Below are positions 19,398-31,416 of a stretch of 46,828 nucleotides of DNA, in pieces (position 1 is the first letter of the stretch; every line of letters begins with the position of its first letter). Source of the stretch: Gracilaria vermiculophylla (lineage: Eukaryota > Rhodophyta > Florideophyceae > Gracilariales > Gracilariaceae). Position numbers and translations under genes: made by a program. The notes beneath the pieces were generated by a model. That model did not search any database, had not been told where the DNA came from, and saw only the letters and a program-made list of their open reading frames with translations. The stretch covers positions 990,621-1,037,448 of the forward strand of contig JAHNZQ020000049.1 of the NCBI GenBank assembly GCA_019155205.2, written 5' to 3'.

Positions 19398-22300
19398 ATG
19401 TGGTGCGGAGGTAAGAAGCTGTGATAAATTGGGTGCCGTCTTGAGTCGAGACGCCGGTGAACGTCAAGCATGAAATGCATCAAGCTGAACAGAGACAACA
19501 TTTGTATCCGTCCGCATGACACATTTTCACGATTCAGGGCTTGCCGCCGTCTGAGACCCTGATTTTGCGAACCAGTGATGAATGTGGAGCATATGCCCTG
19601 GTGATGACAGTAGGACAAACACGTAACGAATAACAGTTAAAAGTTGCAAGCATCGGTTGAATGCGTTGCACCAACAATGCGTCACGCTGAGCGTCCACTA
19701 AGCAGCCTCATGCTAGGCGTGTCAGAGGTCACTGCCGAATGATCAATGTGACATGGACAAGCACGGATTCGGGCATACTCGAGTTCTACTTGATATGGAT
19801 TCATGCCTGGTGATTAAAACCGAGATTTTCAATGACATCAAAATCAGCCCGCATAGAATTATTTGAAACATGTTTGAATGCTGTCTAACAGTGAAGTATG
19901 GTTTTCCACAGCAATGAAGCTTACGATAGCGTTTGGTATCTTCCTGCAATCAGGGAACCCGGAATAATGTCATCTTGCTTGCTGACAGTCAAAACCGCAA
20001 TCGTCTTTCATTGTCTATGGGCCTGCATTAATTCTTCATCGAGAGGTGGAGTTTCCCATATTTTCTTTCTCAGAGCCCTGGCGGTCCCTCCAAGTGCGTA
20101 AGCAACCGTGCTGAGAATTCCACAATGATACGTTAGGAGCAAAGCCTAGGAAAGTAATAAAATTCCCCACTTCCACACGTGCCAGTATGTGCCAGTCAAT
20201 CTCTCGGGATGCGATTAGATATAATGCCAGCTCAGCATATTGTTGATCAAATTACGGAGTCATAGAAAAGGTACGGAAAACACCTTAATTTTTCATTGGA
20301 AATCTACCTTCGCATTTTGGCTCTCGAAGCCAAAACATCAGTTTTAGCACAAATATCTAATAACAAATAGCGCTATAAAAAAAGAAATAAGTGTCAAAAA
20401 TATGTGAAGTAAATACTTTTCTCGAAAACAGTGAGCTATAACAGAGAGTAATTTGAAACATGCTCATAAGTTTTTTTTTTTCAAAATGATTTTGGTCTTA
20501 CGAATAATGCACAGTAAAACAATATCTGTATGTGGTCAACATTAGAACAGTTCCCCATAACAACAATCTAAAACAATTCGACCGATTACAACATTACTTG
20601 GGGTTGAATCTTGAGTTTGAACCTAATCAGTTCAAGATACTTGTAGTTTTTCTATCAAAACCCCGAATTTCTTGGGTTTTCAAAATTATTTTCAAACACG
20701 ATATTTTCCAAAACTAATCGTTAAAGCTAACAAACTCAGAATGAATACTGTTTTGAAGGTCCTGACGGTCAAAAAAATGAACCGCAAAACCAACTTTTTG
20801 TTCTTGTACTGCTAAGTTGTTAAAGATGGAAGAAATTACATATAACATTGAAACACGTTTCAACTTTACTGGCTCTATCACCGAATATAATCATTTAAAT
20901 GCTTTCTGCAGTTCTATCTCGCCAAATTTGGTTCGATCACATTTACACAATGCTTAGGCATCATAAGTTTACATCGACAGGTAGCCAGTAAATATACTGC
21001 TTCCTTGATTTTTTTTTCCAGATTTTCTTCCGTGAACCGACTTAGATTATCTCCCATGTCTATTTCCCAATTTTGCGAGAAAGAAATATCAGTGTGCATA
21101 TTTCTGTACGTTTGGTTCAAGAATGAGTTATTTCACGACAAAAAACTCAGTCCACAAAACACAGTTTTTATTATTTTGGACATGTGAAGTGCAGTGTTAT
21201 GTTATGATAAGTTCAAAATTATGTTCGAAGCAGCATCCTATGAATAGGAACACTTTAATTTAAAACAACTGGGGAACGACAGTACCGTCATATTATGAAC
21301 AATAAATACTATGTTATTATAACTTTAATTCAAATAATCAGCTACCCTGTATAAGGAGTTTATTATCACTGAAATCTTTTTTTCTTTTTTTCTACAGTGT
21401 ACCTTGCTTTTGACCCTTTTTAAAATACACGACTTATGTTTTCAGCAAATCTCAATAGATTCATGTATCCTAAGCCGTAGTCAACTAAACTTGAAAAGTG
21501 TTTTATTTTGCTCCTCATCAAAATATACATATTAAACTAGATAAGTCTGCATTGTTTAGTGTGTTTCATTATTTGCAGGTTTGTTAAGGCAACACAGATT
21601 TGGGAACGTTCATATAATATTTGTCGTGTGATTTGACGGATAGGGCTTTTCTACACATATACAATGTTTACTAGCCTTATAGAAAATTCATCTATTTTAT
21701 TTCACGTGACGGTGCATTACTGGTGATACATTATAAACAATTTCTGATTTAGATGGAAAGCCACATAATGCTGTCCTAGTTCATTTTCTTCTTTTTTGTC
21801 AAATTATAATATCAAATAAATTTATTTCCTCGAAAAAGAAAGTGAATGTTATGAATATTTTGAGGTACGGTAAACATTCTAACAAGCTTTATAGAAGTTT
21901 ATGAATTGACATTTGAAAACCAAAGTTTTTTATTTCTACCATGTATTTTTATACGTTTTGCACAGTTTCGTCGTTAATTTGTTGTCTGTAGTGAAACGAT
22001 CATCAAGAAAAGATCGGTCAAGTTTATTATTAATGTCGAATTTGCACTCATTTTTATCGTATCCAGCAAACAAGGTAGAGGGTTCTGTGGTGCACTGCCT
22101 CTCAGAGCTGGATTCACTAGTGTTTGTGTTCATTCCGGATTACTGGTTTGTCCTCATTTTTGACCTTTGTGCATCGGCCACTGCCCGGAGAAGTCTGCGC
22201 TACACGTGTGTGAAACGGACTAGGAGCCGAATGTGGGATGGGATGCATTATTCACTGTAAGTGGCAAGAACGACTGGCAGGAACTGTATATAGTTTATTT

Positions 22301-22481
22301 AGGTCACTCAATAGCATGGAACTTTAGGGCGCCGGTGTGGCCGCCGCCTTCAGAAATCGTCAACCAAGGTTTCGGCTCTGAGCCTTCCGCCTGCGGTGGT
22401 GTCCACTGCTCATCGAGGGATGTCTCATGGCCCATAGTAGTTCATCGGTCTTGACGGCTGAGAGCGCCCATAGTTGGGGAT
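19398..22481. other. AT-rich intergenic region, no gene supported
   Basis: About 3 kb upstream of the peroxidase gene. The first 700 bp are of mixed composition and may hold its promoter, though no element is certain. From about 20160 to 22130 the DNA is AT-rich with homopolymer runs and only short frames. At 20914-21120 (minus) the frame ends MMPKHCVNVIEPNLAR, which faintly recalls a Tc1 transposase C-terminus. At 21936-22133 (minus) a 65-residue acidic/serine-rich frame is unassigned. GC content rises at 22150-22480, just before gypsy copy 2. Confidence 0.5.
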
Positions 22482-23065
22482 TGTACTACAGTGAATCCCA
22501 AGGTGATATTATCTTGTGGTTTTACAACGGGGTATTCCTAAGGAGTGTCCGTATTTTATTAACTGTGCTGCGTGGTGCACTACTCGGCCTACGTGTGCTA
22601 CAGTACTCCTGAAGAATTGTAGAATTTAGATTTGTTTTAATTAATAAATAAAGGTAATTAGACTAGTGTATTGTAGTGAGACCTGTCGAGGGGAGCGTCC
22701 GGCACTGTACTTAATCTCCTGGTCGAGCTCCATCTCCGGAGGAAGTAAAGCAAGCACTTCTGTCTTTTTCTACTTTTTCCGGTTGAAGACTATTGGCCAA
22801 AGCCTTCAGGTATTTACGATCCCTTTAAGTATGGTTTCTAAGCCACCAATCTCCAGGTGGCCTCATGGCAGCGCCTGTAGGAGGGGTGTCCGCCCAGTGA
22901 AGCCCTTTTTTCCGCTTGGTGCTTGAGGGCCCCCTTTCAGGATTCCCCCGGCTCGTGGCCGTCATTACCGGAGACCATCTTTAGGAACTCGCGCCTTTGG
23001 GGTCACAAAAAACTCCTAACGGGTGTTTTGCGCTATCACCCCGAAAGAAAGGTCTGAGAATACCA
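22482..23065 (+). repeat. 5' LTR of gypsy copy 2
   Basis: 584 bp, starting TGTACTACAGTGAATCCC and ending GAGAATACCA. It aligns along its whole length with 30592-31170 and with the LTRs of copy 1. An AATAAATAAA at 22643-22652 may be the polyadenylation signal. Confidence 0.88.
22643..22652 (+). terminator. Possible LTR polyadenylation signal
   Basis: AATAAATAAA lies in the AT-rich part of the LTR. The equivalent AT-rich block occurs in the solo LTR (1171-1200). It would set the 3' end of element RNA if transcription starts upstream of it; this was not tested. Confidence 0.35.
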
Positions 23066-23069
23066 CAAC

Positions 23070-23086
23070 TGGCCTCCCGACTTAGA
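23070..23086 (+). other. Primer-binding site of gypsy copy 2
   Basis: TGGCCTCCCGACTTAGA starts four bases after the 5' LTR. It matches the site in copy 1 and, strikingly, TGATCTCCCGACTTAGA in the unrelated copy 3. The tRNA whose 3' end pairs with it is not identified. Confidence 0.65.
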
Positions 23087-23189
23087 CACAGAGCAGTGTT
23101 CCTAGTTTACGCCGATTGGAACCCAAAAGTGGAATTCTTCTTTAAGAAGATTCGAAAAAGGAAGGAAATCACCCCTGATCTCTTCCATT

Positions 23190-25500
23190 ATGAACCCCTC
23201 AGAGCTCCCAATAAAGACCCCCTTCCAGGATCCTCAGGCAACCGACTTCGTCGGTGGACGCAGCACGCGCAGCGCTCCCCAAGGATTGGACGTCAGACTG
23301 GACGACCCTGAAAGTCTCCTTAGGAACCTTGACTTCTCTGTAGAGCGTTTCAGGAATCGCCTTAGGAGAGTGTACGATCGGAGGCAAGCGGAACCCCCCG
23401 CGACACCTCTGGAAAACGTGGACGTGGAGGTTGAAGAACCGTATATCGCATCGCAGCCACCACCTCAGGAGCTGTAGACATGAGACTACCCGGAGTCTAA
23501 CTTTCTCCTGGACCCACTTGCTCCACGCCTTACCGAATGGCTTTCACATGAGCTGTTCGAAAGAATCCCTGCAAGTGTGGAGGGACATTTCGGGGCGCGC
23601 CGCCACGCCCTTGTGGAATGAATCGCGATGGAGAGTGCTCACCGTGCCATGGATGCTTTGCTGCATTCAGACCCCTTCCTAGAGCGAATCTCAAATGTTT
23701 TCCGTACGGAGGTTCGTTCCCAAACCGCGTAGCTGTTCCCGGCAGTGGCGTTTCGAAGTCATTCATTCGTACAGGAGAGATTCACTCTTTTAACATCAGA
23801 GGTAACCCAGAACAGAGAAGGACGGGATATTGCCACCCCCTACGCCAGAGGACGAAAGGATACTGCCGTAGTAAAACGGGAAAACGTCAGGAATATTGCT
23901 ATAACCCGTTTGCACCTGGCGCCTCATGGAGGAGGACAGGATACCGATCGCGAAGTACTTCACCAAAAGAGAGAAAGACAGGATACTCTTCGGGTGAATC
24001 ACGATAGCGGGGATACAGGCAGGCACCAAATCAACCTACAGGAGAGACGCCAAAATAAACGAAGGGAAAAAAACAGAAAACAAGACGCCGATTCGAAGAG
24101 TGGCTCAGATTCTGAATCCGTAACTAGCTTCAGCTATGGGGATAATATACTTCCAAAGGAGAAAAACAGAAGGGCCAAAAAGGTCGTCTCGCTTAGCAAT
24201 CTCCTCGCCAAAGTGGTGGACTAAGACAACTACCGGTTTAATGATCGTTTCACTCTTTACGATTCGTCGGTCGATAAAAGAATTACGAGGATCCAGCGCC
24301 GCAGGGATTATCAAAGAAGAAGCCTTCTTTCTCAGGTGAAGACTCCATCTCGGTGTTGAAGTTTTTAACACGCTTCCGTTCGACGTTTAATACAAATGGT
24401 TTCTATGAAAGTGCCGCCGTAAGGTGCTTTCAGTTCTAACTCACAGGTCAAGCGCACTCGCTAATGCAGCCACGCCTCATGGAGGAGAGCACCCTTGTGG
24501 ATGATCCTGGAATGGAGATCATGACGACATTCCTCGAGGGGGTGAACTTCCTCCTTAAAAGGTACGCAACGGATGAGGTGACAGCCGATGCTGATGCTGA
24601 TGTCATCTACTATAGAGAGAATATTGGAACGACCAAAACAGAGTTCGCACAGATGTTGTTGACGAAGGCCTTCAGTTGTCGTAACGAGTATTCTGATCGG
24701 CAGCTGAAGTGGTAGTTAGTTGAGGGACTCATTCCCTCGATTCGCTCCTGGGTGCCTAATCACTTGACGACGCACCCGAAGACCACCTTAGGTAGCTAGC
24801 ACGTTTGGCAGAGTCATATTGGGATACTCATCCTGCCTCTCGCCGCAGCCACACTCCACTTTTGGACAACCTCCACGGCCTGAAGGAAGCGTCGGGCATC
24901 CGCCCTGATATTGGACTCCAGCACCTCAGAGGAGGTTGACGAGCTTACGCTCGACAGTGATCAAGAGGCCCTTGCTCTCACATACGTCTCATCTCAGAAA
25001 GCACTGTCTTTGAAGGGAAAAAACTCGTCCCCTACCTCGTGCGCTTCGGCCGGAGCCTACAGAACTGTCAGATTTGCAAATCCTCGTGGCTACCTACTGA
25101 CCTGCAGGATTTCCTGGTCTTGAGAGCCAGTTTATAAACTACTTGCACCGCTGCAATGAGGGCCGCCATCCTGCAGTGATGGGAGAAGAACTAACAGACC
25201 CTAAAAGACACACCAACGGAGAGTGGAAATTATCGAACCGTGTATCACGATATCCGTTCCCCTCAAGGAGACTACGGTCACCGCGATCCAGTTGGATTAC
25301 AGTCTATCATGTTCGCACATGCGCCGGCAGTGCACAAGCCAGGACCAAAACCGGTTGCATCTTTGGGGTACACGGCGCATCCCGATGCGCAGCCGCGGCA
25401 GCCGTCCTCCACTAGATCGCAGATCCTTTCCAACCTGGAAACAACTCAGGGTCACCCGTTGAAGCTCCGCGTAGCTCCTTCCCGTCCAGCCTTGGCCCAG
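23190..25500 (+). pseudogene. Gag of gypsy copy 2 (broken)
   Basis: It opens at ATG 23190 (MNPSELPIKTPFQDP) and runs 95 codons with DDPESLLRNLDFSVERFRNR, as in copy 1, to a stop after QPPPQEL. Homology continues past stops through HFGARRHALVE, the charged GQDT linker (near 23815-24005) and the capsid-like part at 24464-24715, with NFLLKRYATDEVTADADADV. The piece at 24911-25123 matches the C-terminal side of copy 1 Gag (SSTSEEVDELTL). At least five stops or frame changes occur. Confidence 0.72.
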
Positions 25501-25509
25501 TAGAGGGCA

Positions 25510-26477
25510 TCTCCAGGAAAGGGGGGGAAGCCATATGCACGTTCGACGCAGAATCGGCGGACCCTCCAATCCATTTGGACCTATTCGACGTCTTTGAGGA
25601 CTCTATCTGCACGCTCCGCGGTGATACTTATAAAATGTTTGCCTCTATAGGATGTACCTCACTCACCTCCATTACGGTGCGTACTATCTTCGACACCGGA
25701 GCTTGCCCCAACCTGCTGCACGCTGAGGTGCTCCCGCCGTCTGTTCGGGGCTCCCTCAGGAATGGCAAGCTCCCTACGGTGAAATACGCGACGCGTCGAG
25801 CATTCAACATCCCCCTAGCATTAACTATGTATCCCCGTTTGGGATCCTTATAGGTGAAGATGTGATTCTTCGTGACGACCAATTTGGCAGCATTGTGCAT
25901 ATTGGGGACTTCCTTTGTGGATCGGTGTGTACGTGCAATATATTCACGCCTGCGGAAAGTGACTTTTCACGACGCCGCTTCTTTAGGTATCGTGTTCGCA
26001 TCTTTGGGACCGGACGCAAATGCGCTTCAAGTGTATGATATTAAAAAGAAGAGGCAGGTCAATAAGCTTCCGGAGGTGAAAAGAATCAAATTACCTGCGA
26101 GGAGTGACGTTGAAGATTGGTTGCAGACCTCTGCATCTGGCCCCTCATTCCTACAGAGTAGACGGCATCTGACGACTAAGCACCACTCCGGAATGGCAAT
26201 CGGCGTTATGCTAATAGTGCCGCTCATTCCCTTCAGGGTCGTTCTTGCTAACCTGAAGAAGTCTCCTTTACAGCTTCTAAAAGGTTCTGTCGTCGGATTG
26301 GCATTATCCGCCCCTGCAGGACTGGCTCATCTCCCTGGTACAGGAGACCTGAATGAACACAATGCAATCGCAACCATAGAAACCGAAGCAGCATGGACGA
26401 ATCCAAAGGAAGAGAAGCCTGCTTTTTGGGCAAGAGAAGCGACAAGATGGCGAAGAGTTCAAAATGTATCGCCATAG
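25510..26477 (+). pseudogene. Protease and pol linker of gypsy copy 2
   Basis: The frame at 25510-25850 contains FDVFEDSICTLRGDTYKMF and the intact active-site motif TIFDTGACPNLLH (Asp codon 25692-25694). A stop at about 25851 and a frame change precede 25872-26477, which encodes the linker also seen in copy 1 (SFVDRCVRAIYSRLRKVTFHD, IPFRVVLANLKKSPLQL, ALSAPAGLAHL). The protease would process Gag-Pol. The active site is intact but the frame around it is not. Confidence 0.75.
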
Positions 26478-26539
26478 GATAGTGGAGATGCTATACACCT
26501 CTGAGGACATGTAATTCGGTCGCCTTTGTCAGGTGAGTC

Positions 26540-27369
26540 CGGTTCAGCACCGGATCCAGCTCCCACCTGAGACAAAACTGGTTCACGAACTCTTGAAGAG
26601 GACCGGACCTCATGCGTTTCATTTCGGATGCAGTGAGGTCCAGCAGATGCTTGGAAAAGGCATTATCGAGCCCTCCAATCCCAAATGAGCCTTCAATTTG
26701 GCGTTTTCATAGAACAAAGATGGCTCCTTGAGGTTCTGTATTGACTATAGATGCCTCAAAGAGGTGATGGTACGCAATTCGTACCCGATACCCTGTATGG
26801 ATGAATGTATCGACTCCTTAGGTGATGCGTCCGTTTTCTCCACGTTAGATACCAACAGTTGTTACTCGCAAATTGCGATGGATGACTCCGATAAAAATAA
26901 GACAACATTTACCTCCCACTGTAAAATTTTCAGATTCCTAAGGATTCCATTTACACTGAGGAATGCACCCGCTACGATCCAATGAGCAAGGAAAATAATC
27001 CTGTCGAAGGTGAAATGGCAGTTCGCGCTGGGTTATATTGACGATGCCATTATATATTCCCGCAGCGTGAAGGACCACTTTATGCATTTTAAGCACGTGC
27101 ACCAACTCCTGAAGGATGCTGGACTAACCTTCAAACTGGAGACCTGTTTCTTATTTAAGTCCCCCGTCAAATATTTGGGTCAAATTTTTCTCCCGGGCCG
27201 CGCAAAGGTTTCCGAAAAGACTCAAAACGTCATTAAAGGAGCTCACCCCCGCATAAACCAAACGGGGCTTCGCTCCTTCTTGGGGTTGTGTAATGTCTTT
27301 CAGAGGTTTGCTCCGAGTTTCTACCATATTTTGGCGCCGTTACATTACCTCTTGGAGATATACAAATAG
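26540..27369 (+). pseudogene. Reverse transcriptase of gypsy copy 2 (broken)
   Basis: Fingers region near 26640 (GKGIIEPSNPK), then LRFCIDYRCLKEVMVRNSYPIPCMD and STLDTNSCYSQIAMDD with the first Asp. A stop after NAPATIQ is followed by ALGYIDDAIIYS, so both Asp residues of the YxDD motif are kept (copy 1 has lost one). The connection region ends RINQTGLRSFLGLCNVFQRF and LAPLHYLLEIYK, then a stop. Confidence 0.85.
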
Positions 27370-27429
27370 ATGCATTTGGCCTCCTTGACGGACTAACAAC
27401 CCGAAGCTTTCAACTCCTTGAGGAGGAAA

Positions 27430-27939
27430 CCAAAAGAGCCAATAATAGTGGTTCTCCAGAAGCAGAATGGCCGAATGGTGCTGGACATAGACGCCTTTAA
27501 ATATCAGGTCGGATGTGCCCTGCTACGGAAACAACCTGAAAGTTGACTTCATCCCATAGGATACCAGAGTCGCCGCCTTTCACCGACGGAATGAAATTAC
27601 TCCACCCCTGAGCGCGAATATCTGGTATTTGTATGGGCGGTGTTGCTTATACACCCATACCTGAAAGGCACGTGTCTAACCTTGAGGACAAACCATGCAC
27701 CACTGAAGTGGATGCTGTCCTTGACGGATGCTTTAGGTCGCCTTAAACGGTGGAGACCACGTCTCTTGAAGTACGCGTTTGACGTTGACCACGATCCGGG
27801 CATAAAAAGCCAAGCGACGGACGCTGTGTTGCGTATTTATACAGAGAGAGAAGATAAAACACCGTTGAATGACATACTTCCGTATGTAATCATCGAGAAC
27901 GCTGACAAGAAAGAAGGATCCAAAGCAAAATTCTCGTAA
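27430..27939 (+). pseudogene. RNase H of gypsy copy 2 (broken)
   Basis: Begins with EPIIVVLQKQNGRMVLDIDAFKY-like sequence near 27440-27510, then CALLRKQPES and a stop. The ATG-less frame at 27640-27939 has HPYLKGTCLTLRTNHAPLKW and FDVDHDPGIKSQATDAVLRI, corresponding to the copy 1 motifs RIDHASLKW and HRPGNKLQAADALSRI. The Asp of the RTDH-type motif reads Asn, so activity is lost. Confidence 0.7.
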
Positions 27940-27949
27940 TGCTGTGAAC

Positions 27950-29130
27950 CTGGAGGCACGTTCAGTGGACTCCTTGAGGTGATGGCGCTCGTCGAGGAGA
28001 AGAGAGAAGTTCTTCCCATTACTATAGAGGAGTTCCAGAAGCAGCAGAGTACGGATGCGTACTGCAGGGAGTTCTTCGCCACCATGGGGGTGTAACATCT
28101 TCATTCTATGGCAATTCGAGACGGCGCACTTGTCCGCTACGCTATCCTGGACGCTGATCTCCATAAGACGGTCCCGACGAGCCTACGGGCGCGGGTGCTG
28201 TATCTCTCGCACTATCTTCGCCTTGCGGGGCACCCCGGTGGATCGTGCATTTACTTTAACATGAGGAGGGAGTATTAGTGGCCGCAAATGGCTAGTGAGG
28301 CTTTCCAAACGGTGGCTGATTGTCATTCGGGCGCCCCCATTCGGGGAGAAATTAGCAAATACCGGACGACGCTCACCCTGTTCGCTTTTTCACGACCTTT
28401 GGAGTTCGTGGCCCTCGATATTTTGGGCCCTCTCTCCAAGTCATAGAAAAGATACCGATTTATCCTGGTGATCACCGATCGATTCTCAAAGATCGCACGT
28501 GCCATTCCTGTAACGAGCATCACGGCAGCACTAGGTTGCGATCCAGATTCGGATCATTGGGTTTACCCATATGGTATCCCGGTGTGCTTCCATACGGACA
28601 ACGGACCCCAGTTGGCGGCGAAAATATTTAGCGCCATCTGAGTAGTACAGGGGAGGAAGCAGTTGTTTACCACTGCACATTACCACCAAATCAAAGGACA
28701 CGCGAAAATTTTTAACAAAACCATCGCAACAAGGTTAAATCACTACGTTCCGGATCACCAGAAGAATTAGGACGCATATGTTAGCCGGCTCACATATGCA
28801 TAAAACCTGCAGGGGCACCGCTCCACAGCAACCGCTATTTTCAATCTGGTGCTTTCGCGCGTCCCGCATAGTGCCGTCATAGTTGCACGCCCTCCGGCGC
28901 AACAAAAGAATGGGCCACAAACACCAACAGTGGCTCAATCAAAGCGCTCCATATTGTAGCGCTATGCAGATGCCCTCTCCAACGCAAAAAAGAGACTCTA
29001 CGCTTCACAGAGGAGATGTAAACGAGATTTTGATCTGAAGGTGAAAGAAGGCCCTAACCTGAAGGAAACCGACAAGGTTTTCCTCGACAAACCTCACGAG
29101 ACGTCAGTTGAACCCCCAGCGTCACGCGCG
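27950..29130 (+). pseudogene. Integrase of gypsy copy 2 (broken, third catalytic residue changed)
   Basis: The zinc region keeps two histidines (LSHYLRLAGHPGG) and one clear cysteine (VADCHSGA). The core has EFVALDILGPLSKS (first Asp), RFILVITDRFSKIARAI and CFHTDNGPQLAAKIFS (second Asp). The usual GQ.ERFN helix reads QIKGHAKIFNKT, so the catalytic Glu is Lys. The C-terminal part has KKRLYASQRRCKRDFD. At least six in-frame stops are present. This about 960 bp core is exactly what copy 1 lacks. Confidence 0.8.
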
Positions 29131-29334
29131 TAGGGCCAAACACCTCAAGGGGTCATAATATCTTTAAAACCGACAGAACCATGTTGCCACCGAGGGCAAC
29201 GGGATCCGAGGCATCGTTTCCCGTGATGGGGTGACGAAAGTCCCGACGCTCCGCTTTCAAGAACGCCGGCCACCTCACCTCCGGATTCACACGCAAAAAT
29301 TACTTCTCCTACCATCTTAAAGGTAACGAAACCG

Positions 29335-29526
29335 ATGGATATCGAAAATCCCGTCACACCTCTCGGCGAACCATTGATGGAAGGTTCTGACGCCATCATG
29401 AAACCTCAAGGTGATACTCGCTATGCGGTGGATCATAGTATCACTCACCAACACACCTCTCCAGGAATGCTGTACCACGTACGATGGTACGAGTACACCT
29501 CAGAGGATGACATGGAAGAACTCACG
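29335..29526 (+). pseudogene. Chromodomain of gypsy copy 2 integrase
   Basis: The frame includes YAVDHSITHQHTSPGMLYHV and RWYEYTSEDDMEELT, aligned with the copy 1 chromodomain (YTVDHIVSHR, YRIRWYGYTS). Aromatic cage-type residues Y, W and Y are kept. The frame stops at a TGA where copy 1 continues. Confidence 0.72.
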
Positions 29527-29842
29527 TGACAAATTCTGGAAAAGTATTTCAGGAGATACCATGCTAGTCTGGAGCGGAAACGCATCTCGTTTAGGAAAGG
29601 GGAAACGGCCCCAAGACACAGCTCGTTTTCATTCTCCGCTATCTTTCTCTCATCTGGAATTTTATGTTTCGCCTTCAATTCGCTGTTGCTCGTTGTTTGT
29701 ATGCCCGTTCGACGTGATATTACAGAATTTACCCATCGAGGAGCCGTTGCTTCACCGCACGGGTATCTTCTTTCATCGGTATGTGGGATAACTACCGTGA
29801 CCGGGTTAATTACGCCTACAGGCTACCAAACCAAGTCGCATT

Positions 29843-30363
29843 CTAGGCATCCATTTGAACCTTCGCTGATAGATCTTGGCTCCCAATGAACTCTTTAAGG
29901 CTCTCTTTGATGGCAGCCATAGAGACTCGGTTTGCCCAGGCCTCATGCAGCTCTGGGAGCTCTATCACGACGCCGTAGAGAAATACGCGGAGAGCACGGA
30001 CACAGAGATGCAAGGGGGAAAAAGAGCACCAACGCCGGGAACAATTTTATACCAAATGGAAATTAGCAACAGAGCAGAAGGGTATATTATGAGCTGAGAT
30101 TTCTCGAATGAGGATGAAAGAGCGGACATAATCACCCGAGCGTTTCTCGAAATTGATCCTCGACGAAATCGGCGCTCCGGGCACAGTAGGAAAATCAAAA
30201 GACCATAAAACAAGGAGGCGCCAGAGTACAGGCTAGACTGGCCCGCGTCTCGGCTGCGAAAGGCAGTCCGTCTACGCCTTGCAGATGAAACCCAGGATGT
30301 ACGGAAGAGGCCACCGCCGACTGGCGCTACAGCACCAGTGGAGTACACCAAAAAGGAGCACAC
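29843..30363 (-). pseudogene. Antisense gene remnant of gypsy copy 2
   Basis: On the strand opposite to gag-pol, the frame ending at TAG 29843-29845 reads LHEAWANRVSMAAIKESLKE and continues FIGSQDLSAKVQMDA. It aligns with the C-terminal part of the antisense gene in copy 1, with third-position-biased changes. The remainder up to about 30363 is a minus-strand frame of 132 codons in another register, with low similarity to copy 1 (APVGGG block). Compared with copy 1 some 1.5 kb of the antisense gene is missing. I do not know the function. Confidence 0.5.
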
Positions 30364-30580
30364 AAAGTAAAGTCAAGAAGAGTTGGGGGCCCAAACACGC
30401 CGCGAGGGAGGTACGCGTGCCTGCAGTCGGTAAACCGGGCGAAAAATGGGAGGTTCAAAGGAATCACTGGAGGAGAGGATTCGTCGCATTGTCAGAAACC
30501 GTTGTAACGTCGCCGCTATTAGGAGCCATTTAAGGATCCATATATGAGAAGAAGCACCTTGAGGACGAGCCGCAATTCAG

Positions 30581-30590
30581 GTAAGGGGGT
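30581..30590 (+). other. Polypurine tract of gypsy copy 2
   Basis: GTAAGGGGGT immediately before the 3' LTR, aligned with GAAAAGGGGGT in copy 1. Confidence 0.7.
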
Positions 30591-30591
30591 A

Positions 30592-31170
30592 TATAGTACA
30601 GTGGATCCCGAGGTGGTACTTTCTTGTGGCTTTTCAACGGGTTATACCTAAGGAGTGCTCTTAGTTTATTAACTGAGCCGCATCGTGCACTATTCATCTC
30701 ACGTGTGATACAATACACCTGAGATAATGTATGTTCAAGGTATATTTTTTTGAATAATGAAGATATTGAAACTAGTGTACTGTAGTGACACCTGTCAAGG
30801 TGAGCTCCCGGCACTGTGCTTAATATGCTGGTCCAGCGTCACCTCCAGGGGAATTGAAGCAAGCATTTGAGTCTTATTCTACTTTTTCTGGTTAAAGACT
30901 CTTGTCTAACAGCTTCAGATATTTATGATCCCTTTAGGTGTGGTTTCTAAGCGGCCAATTTCCAGGTTGCTTCATAGCAGTGCCTACAGGAGCATAATGA
31001 GCCCGGTGAACCATTCTCTCTGCTTGATGCTTGCAGTCCCCCTTGCGGCACTCCTCAGGCTCGTGGCCATGACTACCGGAGACCACCATTAGGAACTCGT
31101 GCCTTTGGAGTCACCAAAATCCAAACGGGCTTTGTGCGCTACCACCTCGAAAAGAGAATTGACGATACCA
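30592..31170 (+). repeat. 3' LTR of gypsy copy 2
   Basis: 579 bp, starting TATAGTACAGTGGATCCC (TG decayed to TA) and ending GACGATACCA. It aligns with 22482-23065 but with many substitutions, so the insertion is old. Confidence 0.88.
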
Positions 31171-31416
31171 GAAGAATACCCTTTACCAGTTTAATTGTGC
31201 TCGCCATTGCGCAAGGTTTACTATCGTCGAAATGGAAACTATTCTTTACCTGGTCAAGCTGTTGTCAATGCCTCCTACAAATTCATGGATGATTTTATTC
31301 CACTTTGTTTGGTTGCCACATGATGCCCTTGCACATACTCTTCCAAACTTAGGAGAAGACTAAGTAAGAAATCATTTACGCTCAGATTTTTAGTTTATTG
31401 GTGATCAATCATACTT
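31171..31416. other. Spacer after gypsy copy 2
   Basis: AT-rich DNA without a supportable feature. Confidence 0.5.

Larger units (their letters stand above)
22482..31170 (+). mobile_element. Chromodomain Ty3/gypsy retrotransposon, copy 2 (degenerate)
   Basis: Same family as copy 1, in opposite orientation and with both LTRs (22482-23065 and 30592-31170). It has gag, protease, RT, RNase H, a full-length but broken integrase, a chromodomain, then about 1 kb with a shortened antisense gene, and a polypurine tract. It keeps integrase core sequence that copy 1 lost, and lacks most of the antisense gene that copy 1 kept. It has many stops and frameshifts. The flanks (GGGAT on the left, GAAGA on the right) show no matching target duplication. 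Total 8.7 kb. Confidence 0.9.

Noticed and set aside
20914..21120. Minus-strand frame ending MMPKHCVNVIEPNLAR, like a Tc1 C-terminus
   Set aside because: Only a few residues agree, there is no WPxxSPDLNP block upstream and no terminal repeat nearby; not enough to call an element.
22233..22454. Plus-strand frame before gypsy copy 2
   Set aside because: No motif, no start context and no counterpart; taken as chance in a locally GC-rich patch.
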